A stretch of 64,000 nt of DNA. Origin: Bacteroidota bacterium (lineage in GTDB: Bacteria > Bacteroidota > Bacteroidia > Chitinophagales > BACL12). The stretch spans positions 12,929 through 76,928 of the forward strand of contig JADJJZ010000015.1 in the NCBI GenBank assembly GCA_016706255.1. The letters are read 5' to 3'. The notes under the pieces were generated by a model. The model was not told where the DNA came from. It saw only the letters and a program-made list of their open reading frames with translations, and searched no databases. Numbering within the stretch: the first letter of the stretch is position 1; every line of letters starts with the position of its first letter. The position numbers were made by a program, and so were the translations under genes. Shown here in pieces: positions 1 through 6,806 of this stretch.

Positions 1-2
1 GG

Positions 3-182
3 TTTTTAGCAGAAAAGCTGGGTTCTAAAGCCTGGTTTATTGAATCGGAGCGATTTTATCATGATAATCATGATTTGTATTTTGCTAATATCAGAAAATT
101 GGGATTGGAATATGAGCAGTTAAATTATTTGCAAGCTGATACATTTATTTTGATGTTGCAAAAATCGATATCTACAAAATGA
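3..182 (+). CDS. C-terminal end of an unrecognised protein (partial)
   Basis: An open frame runs in from the left edge and gives 59 residues ending in QKSISTK before a stop that overlaps the next start codon (ATGA, 179-182). The other two forward frames contain stops within the first 30 bases, so this is the probable coding frame. The visible part is rich in aromatic and charged residues and has no motif I can assign. The stop/start overlap suggests translation coupled to the following gene. The N-terminal part lies outside the window, so no function is proposed. Confidence 0.6.
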   Translation, partial: FLAEKLGSKAWFIESERFYHDNHDLYFANIRKLGLEYEQLNYLQADTFILMLQKSISTK

Positions 183-1375
183 AACAGCATAAAACGTTTC
201 GGGTTTTAATTATTTTAATGCTGCTTTGCTGCACGTATAATGTAAATGCACAAACCTACACACCCGGAGTATCCTATTACGGTGCTCATGGTTATACAGA
301 ATATATTCCCGGCTCACTGCCAATAATTATTAGTGCACCGCATGGTGGTTATCTTGAGCCTGAGGTTATTCCCAACCGAACTTGTTTTGATGCCGTATAT
401 GCAACAGATGCTTATACGCAGGAATTAATTCGCGACATTCAAAATTCGATATATGCAGAATTTGGATGTTATGCGCATGTGGTTATTAATTTACTCGACA
501 GAAAAAAACTGGATGCCAACAGAAATTTGGCGGAAGGTGCATGTGGTAATGATTCAGCCAAACAGGCATGGAACGATTTTAATGATTTTATTGATATTGC
601 CGAAAGTACGGTGATGGAACAATATGGTAAAGGTTTATATATTGATTTGCACGGACATGGCAACCCAAAGCAGCGATTAGAAATTGGTTATTTATTATAT
701 GATGATGAATTGCAATTAACAGATACTGAATTAAATACAGATACTTATATTAATTATAGTAGTATTCAACATTTAGTGGCAACAAATGCAGGAGGTTTTA
801 CGCATGCGGAATTATTAAGAGGTGCAATAAGTTTCGGCACATTAATGCAGGAAGCAGGATATGCTTCGGTTCCGTCTGCAGCAGACCCGTTTCCGCTGAC
901 AGGAGATAATTATTACAGTGGTGGATATAATACGGTTGAACGTTCATCGTATTCGGGAGGAACAATTGATGGGTTTCAAATTGAATGTAATTATACAGGT
1001 GTTAGAGATAATGCGGTAAACCGAGAAAAATTTGCTGATAGTATTGTTTCGGTTTTAAGGGCTTATTTGGAAACACATTATTTTATTGATAATGAAATGA
1101 GTAATTGCAGCAAATTTGTGTCCATTGATGAGCATCAAAATGATTTATTAAATGTTGCTATTTATCCAAACCCGGCATCGCAGATATTACAAATTAATTC
1201 CGATAAAATAATTTCATCTATAAGTATTTATACGATATCCGGAACAAAACTGCTAACATTAAATGAGGCAACAGATTTTCATCAAATTTCAATTTCGGCA
1301 CTTGAGCCCGGTTGTTATGTTGTACAGATGTTAATTGAAGGAGAAGTGGTTGTTCGTCATTTTGTAAAGCTTTGA
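179..1375 (+). CDS. Secreted N-formylglutamate amidohydrolase-like protein with T9SS sorting domain
   Basis: 398 residues. A signal peptide spans about residues 1-24 and ends in NVNAQ. The body (about 45-300) resembles the N-formylglutamate amidohydrolase fold: SAPHGG at 52-57, DLHGHGN at 156-162 and a late IECNYTGVR segment supply the His and Glu expected for a zinc-dependent amidohydrolase. The last 75 residues are a T9SS type A sorting domain beginning IYPNPAS and ending with the GCYVVQM and FVKL strands. Established for the domain: it directs export across the outer membrane. Inferred: it cleaves an extracellular acyl-amino acid or peptide amide rather than serving histidine catabolism, because family members without sorting signals are cytoplasmic. 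The start overlaps the preceding stop. Confidence 0.65.
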   Translation: MKQHKTFRVLIILMLLCCTYNVNAQTYTPGVSYYGAHGYTEYIPGSLPIIISAPHGGYLEPEVIPNRTCFDAVYATDAYTQELIRDIQNSIYAEFGCYAHVVINLLDRKKLDANRNLAEGACGNDSAKQAWNDFNDFIDIAESTVMEQYGKGLYIDLHGHGNPKQRLEIGYLLYDDELQLTDTELNTDTYINYSSIQHLVATNAGGFTHAELLRGAISFGTLMQEAGYASVPSAADPFPLTGDNYYSGGYNTVERSSYSGGTIDGFQIECNYTGVRDNAVNREKFADSIVSVLRAYLETHYFIDNEMSNCSKFVSIDEHQNDLLNVAIYPNPASQILQINSDKIISSISIYTISGTKLLTLNEATDFHQISISALEPGCYVVQMLIEGEVVVRHFVKL

Positions 1376-1392
1376 TGCTGCGTTAGCTAAGT

Positions 1393-1629
1393 TTATTTGG
1401 GCATTTTTAATTTCTTCAATTTAGTAATTCCAATCACGATAAATACTATCCCCAAAATAAAATACAGACCTAATGAAATTAAACCAAATACGTCCATTGA
1501 AATTGCTGTAGGGTCCGGTGTGTTTAACTGCTTTAATATTCGAAAAAAGTTGACAATTCTAAGCATTGCCAATAATAGCAGCACTATTCCTGCAATCAAT
1601 ATTAGGATTGCTAAATTTCGTTTGGACAT
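1393..1629 (-). CDS. Small two-helix membrane protein
   Basis: 78 residues from the ATG at 1629 (MSKRN). A longer frame opens at 1668, but its extra 13 residues are unlike a leader and the Lys/Arg-rich MSKRN start directly before a helix is more natural. Two hydrophobic helices are visible, about residues 5-25 and 50-70, with a short loop rich in Pro and Asp between them and a basic tail (KLKKLKMPK), so both ends should be cytoplasmic. No family recognised. It is convergent with the preceding gene and divergent from the SWIM gene. A competing plus-strand frame here is low complexity and Ile/Asn-rich, and I judge it a shadow. Confidence 0.55.
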   Translation of the reverse strand: MSKRNLAILILIAGIVLLLLAMLRIVNFFRILKQLNTPDPTAISMDVFGLISLGLYFILGIVFIVIGITKLKKLKMPK

Positions 1630-1692
1630 AGGTATAAAATTCGGGTGTTTAAAAATACCTATTTTCAATTATAAGTTACCTGCTCGTTGATG

Positions 1693-1700
1693 TAATTTTG
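1693..1700 (+). promoter_or_regulatory. Candidate -7 promoter box
   Basis: TAATTTTG matches the Bacteroidota sigma-ABfr -7 consensus TAnnTTTG. No clear TTTG -33 element lies 19 bases upstream. The box ends only five bases before the GTG start of the SWIM protein, so the transcript would have almost no leader. Confidence 0.35.
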
Positions 1701-1705
1701 CACTT

Positions 1706-2134
1706 GTGCCAATACATCTCCAACATTTAGAATCAGAAACAAACGAAAAAACTCGCTTGCGCGGATATGATTATTATTGCGAAGGGCGGGTTAAGTCGGT
1801 GTTTAATATAAATGGTATTGAATGGATGGCCATTGTGCAGGGTTACGACGACCATGTTGTGCAGTTAAATATCATGAACGACTCGTTGTTGCGATATGAA
1901 TGTAATTGCAGCGATACGGAAGATCCTTGCAAACATGTGATTGCCGTTTTATATTATATTAAAAACGAAGCACACAAATTAAAAAAATCGGATGCAACAG
2001 GTTATGATGAAATAAAAGAAAACATCAGCTACCTGCCCCCGCATGTTTTGCGGTACCTGATTTTAAAATATGCTACCACAAGTAAGGAGTTCAGAAAATT
2101 TCTGCTGGACTATACCAAAGATGATAAGAAGTAA
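1706..2134 (+). CDS. SWIM zinc finger domain protein
   Basis: 142 residues from a GTG start; no in-frame ATG exists near the beginning, and the motif MPIHLQHLESETNEKTRLRGYDYY is typical of the start of SWIM proteins (an RG..Y repeat). Residues about 70-85 carry the SWIM signature C-x-C-xn-C-x-H (CNCSDTEDPCKHVIAVLYY), which binds one zinc and is used for nucleic acid or protein contact. The helical C-terminal part (SYLPPHVLRYLILKYA) resembles the extension seen in short stand-alone SWIM proteins of Bacteroidota. Their role is unknown. A TAATTTTG box sits immediately upstream. Confidence 0.75.
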   Translation: MPIHLQHLESETNEKTRLRGYDYYCEGRVKSVFNINGIEWMAIVQGYDDHVVQLNIMNDSLLRYECNCSDTEDPCKHVIAVLYYIKNEAHKLKKSDATGYDEIKENISYLPPHVLRYLILKYATTSKEFRKFLLDYTKDDKK

Positions 2135-2160
2135 CCCTGTACTATACCTTGTATGGGTTA
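2132..2160. terminator. Weak inverted repeat after the SWIM gene
   Basis: TAACCC (2132-2137) and GGGTTA (2155-2160) form a short stem around an 17-base loop that can add a TAC/GTA pair. It starts within the stop codon. There is no clean T-tract, so terminator function is uncertain. Confidence 0.25.
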
Positions 2161-2249
2161 AAGGGTGACAAATGTTTTTGTTCAGACTGATTTCGCTTAT
2201 ATTTTTTGGATTCATCAAATTCCATCTTTGAGTATAAAACTTAAACGTT

Positions 2250-2630
2250 ATGAATACCAAAAAACATATTGCCGAATTACACCCAGAGGTAAAGGCATGG
2301 ATGAGTTATGTAGCTTATGTAAAAGATGAGTTAAAAGTATTTAACCTGCGTCTGGAGGAAATTATCAGCAAAAACACCGGCAAAGAGGTGATGGCGCATA
2401 CCGAACATTTTCAAAACCAGTTTATCCGTCAAAATGAAGCATGTGATGAGTTGATGCATGATTTACATCGCGTTGAAAAATCTTATAGCGACCTAGCTGT
2501 CAACAACCCCGCTGCAATGCACGTGGCAGTAGCCGATGAAGTAGGTTTGCGCGATCGCGTTGACACCCACAGACATATTTTTGAAGACCTTACACATGAG
2601 TTCAGGGCGTTTTTATCGAAATATATGTAA
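2250..2630 (+). CDS. Helical hypothetical protein
   Basis: 126 residues, no signal peptide, almost entirely predicted helix with Glu/Lys/His-rich amphipathic stretches (for example about residues 25-45 and 55-85), so it is probably a small cytoplasmic four-helix bundle or coiled coil. No catalytic motif or known family recognised. It contains eight His residues, of which several fall in helix-facing positions (MAHTEHF, ELMHDLHR, DTHRHIF), which might permit metal binding, but this is only a compositional remark. It precedes the GbsR regulator by 57 bases that carry the operator, so the two are probably separate transcripts. Confidence 0.6.
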   Translation: MNTKKHIAELHPEVKAWMSYVAYVKDELKVFNLRLEEIISKNTGKEVMAHTEHFQNQFIRQNEACDELMHDLHRVEKSYSDLAVNNPAAMHVAVADEVGLRDRVDTHRHIFEDLTHEFRAFLSKYM

Positions 2631-2638
2631 TGAAAAAA

Positions 2639-2662
2639 AACTTTCAATAAGTTTTGAAAGTT
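2639..2662. promoter_or_regulatory. Operator-like inverted repeat before the GbsR/MarR gene
   Basis: CTTTCAATAAGTTTTGAAAG (2641-2660) is an imperfect palindrome with 7-base arms, extended by flanking AA/TT. It overlaps the -33 element of the regulator's own promoter. A perfect version lies before the desaturase at 3211-3230, so the pair is likely the binding site of the regulator encoded between them. Confidence 0.7.
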
Positions 2663-2683
2663 CGAAAACATGAAATAAATTTG
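2653..2683 (+). promoter_or_regulatory. Promoter of the GbsR/MarR gene
   Basis: TTTG (2653-2656), a 19-base spacer and TAAATTTG (2676-2683) match the Bacteroidota -33/-7 promoter exactly. The start codon begins four bases after the -7 box, predicting a leaderless or nearly leaderless mRNA. The -33 element lies in the right arm of the operator palindrome, which fits autorepression. Confidence 0.6.
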
Positions 2684-2687
2684 TCTC

Positions 2688-3194
2688 ATGGAACTCAACG
2701 AGGCAAGAGAAAAATTTATTCAAAGCTGGGGCAGTTTGGGCAGTCAGTGGGGTATCAACCGCACGATGGCACAAATTCATGCCCTTTTGCTCATTGCCCC
2801 GGAAGCCCTTTCTACCGACGAAATTATGGCGCAACTGCAGGTGAGTCGCGGCAATGTGAACATGAACCTGCGCGAGTTGATGAACTGGCAATTGGTGCGC
2901 AAAGAAGTTAAAACCGGCGAGCGCATGGAGTTTTTTGTGGCTGAAAAGGATATGTGGAAGGTGTTCCGGTTGATTTTTAAAGAACGTAAAAAACGTGAGC
3001 TGGATCCAATGATGGAAGTGATTCACGAATTAAAAGGATTGAAGGGCGACCACAAAAACAAAGAATTTGCTGCATTTAGTGAAGTAATGGAAGACCTCGA
3101 CGGGCTTACCAATAAAGGAGAAAAAATGATGGAGCTTATTATTAAAAGTGATGAAAACTGGTTTGTAAATACCTTTATTAAACTGATGCGCTAA
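2688..3194 (+). CDS. GbsR/MarR family transcriptional regulator
   Basis: 168 residues. A winged helix-turn-helix occupies about residues 20-95: helix-turn-helix EALSTDEIMAQLQVSRGNVNMNLRELMNW followed by the wing LVRKEVKTGERMEFFVAEKD. This matches the GbsR-type MarR proteins common in Bacteroidota. The C-terminal 70 residues are helical and would form the dimer. Regulators of this group are cytoplasmic dimers that bind palindromes. The sequence shows the same CTTTCAA-N6-TTGAAAG palindrome before this gene and before the desaturase, so I infer that it controls itself and the desaturase/epimerase pair, possibly in response to membrane state or osmotic stress. Confidence 0.85.
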   Translation: MELNEAREKFIQSWGSLGSQWGINRTMAQIHALLLIAPEALSTDEIMAQLQVSRGNVNMNLRELMNWQLVRKEVKTGERMEFFVAEKDMWKVFRLIFKERKKRELDPMMEVIHELKGLKGDHKNKEFAAFSEVMEDLDGLTNKGEKMMELIIKSDENWFVNTFIKLMR

Positions 3195-3210
3195 ATTTTT
3201 TTATTATAAA

Positions 3211-3230
3211 CTTTCAATAATTATTGAAAG
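3211..3230. promoter_or_regulatory. Perfect 20-bp palindrome before the desaturase
   Basis: CTTTCAATAATTATTGAAAG is identical to its reverse complement. It repeats the half-site CTTTCAA seen in the operator before the GbsR/MarR gene. It lies 53 bases before the desaturase start and 16 bases after the regulator stop. The probable role is an operator for the neighbouring regulator. Confidence 0.75.
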
Positions 3231-3283
3231 AAATGAAAATTAAAAACAACCTGCTTATCCCAACCTTTTAAAACACTACTACA

Positions 3284-4081
3284 ATGGCAAAACAACTCCA
3301 CTCTGACGACCGCTTGCAACAAATTAGCTGGAAAGATTTACAAAAACTTTCGCGCAGGGAAATTGCGTATGAAATTCTGCTATCCTTACCATGGTTAATT
3401 GCCTCCTGCGTATTTGCGTATTTCCGTTTGTATGCACCGGCTTTAATTTGTTCGTTTTTCTTTTTTTTAACCGGATTACGACAGTCGCACAATGCACAAC
3501 ATAATACAGTTGGTATTTCGAAACGTGCAACAGAGTGGTTGTTGTTTTTTTTAAGTACTGCCATGATGGCAAGTATGCATGCTGTAAAATATAATCATCT
3601 GCAACACCATAAACATCCGTTAAGCGAAAAAGATGTTGAAGCCATGAGTGCAAAAATGCCTTGGTGGAAAGCAATAATGGCAGGACCGTATTTTATTATT
3701 ATGATACACCGCACAGCAATGCGTTATGCGAATAAAAATATGCGCATCTGGATACTCATTGAATTAATTGTAATTACAGGAATTATGTTGTTTACTTATT
3801 TTGTAATTGATATTCACTGGATTACTTATCATGTTACGGTAATGGTAATTGGTGAATGTTGCACTTCATTTTTTGCTGTGTGGACTGTTCATCACGATTG
3901 TGATACCGGTGGTGTTTATTCACGCACTGTTCGCGGTAAATGGCGGACTAAATTATTTTATAATATGTTTTATCATACGGAACACCATTTGTTCCCAAAG
4001 GTGCCAACCTGCCATTTGCCGAAGCTTGCAGCCAGAATAGATGAGGTTATTCCTGAAATTAAAAACAAAACAGTACTATGA
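3284..4081 (+). CDS. Membrane fatty acid desaturase
   Basis: 265 residues with several membrane helices (about 30-63, 85-98, 157-190). The three histidine boxes of membrane di-iron desaturases are present: H-xxx-H at 69-73 (HNAQH), H-xx-HH at 105-109 (HLQHH, followed by another His at 111) and H-xx-HH at 231-235 (HTEHH, followed by LFP). They ligate the di-iron centre that inserts a double bond into acyl chains at the cytoplasmic face. Length is slightly short for the family (usually 300 or more) because the N-terminus is compact. It shares an ATGA overlap with the following epimerase, and a perfect palindrome upstream suggests control by the GbsR/MarR protein. Substrate and regiospecificity cannot be read from the sequence. 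Confidence 0.85.
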   Translation: MAKQLHSDDRLQQISWKDLQKLSRREIAYEILLSLPWLIASCVFAYFRLYAPALICSFFFFLTGLRQSHNAQHNTVGISKRATEWLLFFLSTAMMASMHAVKYNHLQHHKHPLSEKDVEAMSAKMPWWKAIMAGPYFIIMIHRTAMRYANKNMRIWILIELIVITGIMLFTYFVIDIHWITYHVTVMVIGECCTSFFAVWTVHHDCDTGGVYSRTVRGKWRTKLFYNMFYHTEHHLFPKVPTCHLPKLAARIDEVIPEIKNKTVL

Positions 4082-4983
4082 AAATTGTAATCGCAGGCGG
4101 GTCCGGTTTTATTGGAACTTATCTCGCCAATTATTTTGCTGAATCAAACCACGAAATTATTATTTTATCGAGAAAACAACATCTACCCCAAAAAAATATT
4201 AAGTATTTATTGTGGGATGGAAAAACAATTGGCGATTGGAGTAAAATTATTGATGGTGCAGATGTATTAATTAATCTCGCCGGTAAAAGTGTAAATTGTC
4301 GGTACACAGAAAAAAATAAAGCTGAAATATTAAATTCCAGATTAAATGCCAACCACATATTAGGCATTGCAGTTCAACAAGCAAAACGTCCGCCTAAAAT
4401 TTGGTTTAATGCCGCATCGGCAACAATTTACCGACATGCCGACGACAGACCGATGGATGAAAATACAGGTGAAATTGGCAGCGATTTTAGTATGGATGTT
4501 TGTAAGGCATGGGAAAAAAGTTTTTATGAATTGGTGTTACCGGAAACAAGAAAAATAATATTACGCATGTCGATTACCATTGGCACAAACGGTGGTGTTT
4601 ATAAACGATTTAAAAATTTAGTATTTGCAGGTTTGGGTGGAAAAATGGGCAACGGAAAACAAATGATGAGCTGGATTCATGTGAAAGATATTGCTAGAGC
4701 AATTACATTTATAATAGCAAATGAACATTTAAACGGTATTATAAATGTCACTGCGCCAACTCCCATTAGTAATGCTCAATTTATGGCGGCCATCAGGAAA
4801 TCAAACCATGTTCCTTTCGGTTTGCCTACACCACGGTGGTTTCTAGCATTTGGGGCATTTTTGATTGGCACCGAAACGGAGCTAATTTTAAAAAGCCGTT
4901 GGGTAATTCCGCAAAAACTGATGGATGCCGGTTTCCGGTTCAAATACCCTGAAATCGAGCAATTAGCGGCCGATACTTTTTAA
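4078..4983 (+). CDS. TIGR01777-type NAD(P)-dependent epimerase (SDR39U1 family)
   Basis: 301 residues. The N-terminus has the Rossmann dinucleotide motif GGSGFIGTYL (7-16). LLWDGKTIGDW, VLINLAGKSVNCRYTEKNKAEILNSRL and WFNAASATIYRHADDRPMDENTGEIG are the signature blocks of the TIGR01777 epimerase family, and the C-terminal DUF1731-like part (KSRWVIPQKLMDAGFRFKYP) closes the protein at family length. The family is cytoplasmic and its substrate is unknown. It overlaps the desaturase by four bases (ATGA), so both are made from one mRNA, which links it to lipid or redox adaptation by context only. Confidence 0.85.
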   Translation: MKIVIAGGSGFIGTYLANYFAESNHEIIILSRKQHLPQKNIKYLLWDGKTIGDWSKIIDGADVLINLAGKSVNCRYTEKNKAEILNSRLNANHILGIAVQQAKRPPKIWFNAASATIYRHADDRPMDENTGEIGSDFSMDVCKAWEKSFYELVLPETRKIILRMSITIGTNGGVYKRFKNLVFAGLGGKMGNGKQMMSWIHVKDIARAITFIIANEHLNGIINVTAPTPISNAQFMAAIRKSNHVPFGLPTPRWFLAFGAFLIGTETELILKSRWVIPQKLMDAGFRFKYPEIEQLAADTF

Positions 4984-5032
4984 AAGTGTCATTATTTTGA
5001 CCACAGTAGTGTAACAAATCGGACTTTCGACG

Positions 5033-5062
5033 TTTGTTAGTTGTAACAATTCACTAATTTCG
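5033..5062 (+). promoter_or_regulatory. Promoter of the heme c-copper monooxygenase-like gene
   Basis: TTTG (5033-5036), an 18-base spacer and TAATTTCG (5055-5062) give a near-consensus Bacteroidota promoter with one mismatch in the -7 box. The start codon is 18 bases downstream. Confidence 0.5.
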
Positions 5063-5080
5063 TAGGCTCAAAGTTATTTT

Positions 5081-6721
5081 ATGAAAAGACACTCTTTATT
5101 TTTAGTAGGAATTATTTCAGCAAACCTGGCATTTAGTCAGACCACAACCTGGGAATCGGTTTACAATGTTTTGCAGACAAATTGTGGTAGCTGCCATATT
5201 GCAGGACATGAAAGCGGTTTGGATTTAAGTGCATCCATCAGCGAAGTGTATGACAATTTATACGACATTTCACCGGCCAATGCGACATCTGCCGGTAAAG
5301 GATACAAACGTGTATTTCCGGGTGAGCCATATAAAAGTTTTGTTTTCAGTAAAATAAATAACGGCCTTGCGCTTGATGTAAATCTCGGAGCAGGTGAAGG
5401 TGCAGCATGCCCACAAGGTGCATCTCCATTAAACAATAAAGACATCGAATTAATTCGTCAGTGGATTATGTATGGTGCTTATGAAAGTGATACTGCGGTA
5501 GACATAACATTGATAAATGAATTTTATGATAATGATGGAATTCAAAGTGTGCCATCTCCACCGGCACCTCCTGCAGTTGGCGAAGGATTTCAAATTCATT
5601 TTGGACCGTTCTTTTTATGGCCGGAAGCAGAACATGAATACTTCACTAAATTTTACACTCAAATTCCAACAGACCAGGAAGTGATTCGCGTAGATACTTA
5701 TATGGGTGAATATTCACATCACTTTATTACGTATCGTTTTACAGATGCTTTCTGGACAGATTATACACCTTACGGATTACATGATGGACCGGACTTTGCA
5801 GGTATAGATTTAGTAACTGCAAATCAATACCCGCAAAATATAGTATTACCCGAAGGAACTGCATTTAATTGGGTTGATAATACGGTATTAAATTTAAATT
5901 CACATTATATTAATTACAGTCCCGACAAAGCATTAGCCTGCGAAGCTTATGTAAATATTTATACGCAACCTGTCGGAACAGCAATACAAACCATGTATTC
6001 TGTATTATTATCGAATCAAAGTTTTTTTGTGCCGAATGATGGTGCACCACATACAGATGTTGCTTCAGCATTTGAAACCGGACATGGTGATGATGAATTA
6101 TTTGTTTGGGCAATGAGCTGCCATACACATAAATATGGTTCTGATTTTAATATTTTCAAACGCACTGCAGATAATGAAATGGGCGAGCAGATATTTGATG
6201 GTGCATGCGGCGCAACTGAAGGTGTACCGGGCTGTTTAGATGAAATTTACGATTATAAACATCCACCAACACGTTATTGGGAAAGTATGTTGCCAATTAA
6301 ATGGGGAGAAGGCATTAAATACGAAACAACATGGGTAAATGATGGTCCTGAATCAGTTGGTTTCGGATTAACCAGTGCAGATGAAATGATGGTAATGATG
6401 TATTTTTTTGTAGATGATACAACCGGATTAAATTTACCAACGGCATTAAGTAATCACGAGTTGGAAAAAAATGCAATTAATTTATTTCCTAATCCCGCTT
6501 CAGATAAAGTTTATATAACTAGTGATATTAATTTATCAGGCGCAACAATTACAATTGCCGATATTAGCGGAAAAATTATTAAAACAGAACTTACTGAATC
6601 GATTTCAACGGGATTAAATTATTATCAGGTTGATATCAGTAATTTAATTCCCGGTATTTACTTGATGAATATTATAGATAAATCAGGTAATATCAGCAGC
6701 AGGAAGGTTGTTGTAGAATAA
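5081..6721 (+). CDS. T9SS-exported heme c / copper type II monooxygenase-like protein
   Basis: 546 residues. A signal peptide ends near residue 20 (LAFSQ). A c-type heme site CGSCH is at 35-39 in a short cytochrome-like domain (about 22-130). The middle (about 165-445) carries the landmarks of copper type II ascorbate-dependent monooxygenases (PHM/DBH fold): the HH pair at 213-214, LNSHY with H275, HTH at 348-350, and SADEMM with Met436 where the Met copper ligand sits. The last 80 residues are a T9SS sorting domain (LFPNPASDKVYI). Known: such enzymes hydroxylate C-H bonds with two coppers and an electron donor. Inferred: the heme domain supplies electrons in place of ascorbate. A close paralog lies on the other strand at 30758-32395. 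The substrate is unknown. Confidence 0.75.
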   Translation: MKRHSLFLVGIISANLAFSQTTTWESVYNVLQTNCGSCHIAGHESGLDLSASISEVYDNLYDISPANATSAGKGYKRVFPGEPYKSFVFSKINNGLALDVNLGAGEGAACPQGASPLNNKDIELIRQWIMYGAYESDTAVDITLINEFYDNDGIQSVPSPPAPPAVGEGFQIHFGPFFLWPEAEHEYFTKFYTQIPTDQEVIRVDTYMGEYSHHFITYRFTDAFWTDYTPYGLHDGPDFAGIDLVTANQYPQNIVLPEGTAFNWVDNTVLNLNSHYINYSPDKALACEAYVNIYTQPVGTAIQTMYSVLLSNQSFFVPNDGAPHTDVASAFETGHGDDELFVWAMSCHTHKYGSDFNIFKRTADNEMGEQIFDGACGATEGVPGCLDEIYDYKHPPTRYWESMLPIKWGEGIKYETTWVNDGPESVGFGLTSADEMMVMMYFFVDDTTGLNLPTALSNHELEKNAINLFPNPASDKVYITSDINLSGATITIADISGKIIKTELTESISTGLNYYQVDISNLIPGIYLMNIIDKSGNISSRKVVVE

Positions 6722-6743
6722 AATATATTTTATATTATTGATA

Positions 6744-6778
6744 AAAAAATGCGACGGATAATAATCCGTCGCATTTTT
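6744..6778. terminator. Bidirectional rho-independent terminator
   Basis: AAAAATGCGACGGAT and ATCCGTCGCATTTTT form a perfect 15-bp stem around a four-base loop, with A-tract and T-tract on either side. It lies between two convergent genes and can stop transcription from both. Confidence 0.9.
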
Positions 6779-6806
6779 ATTTATACAGATTAACACCTGA
6801 AATTTA

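Noticed and set aside
1397..1690. A plus-strand 97-residue reading frame opposite the small membrane protein
   Set aside because: Ile/Asn/Lys-rich with no domain character, while the minus-strand frame has two proper membrane helices and a basic tail.
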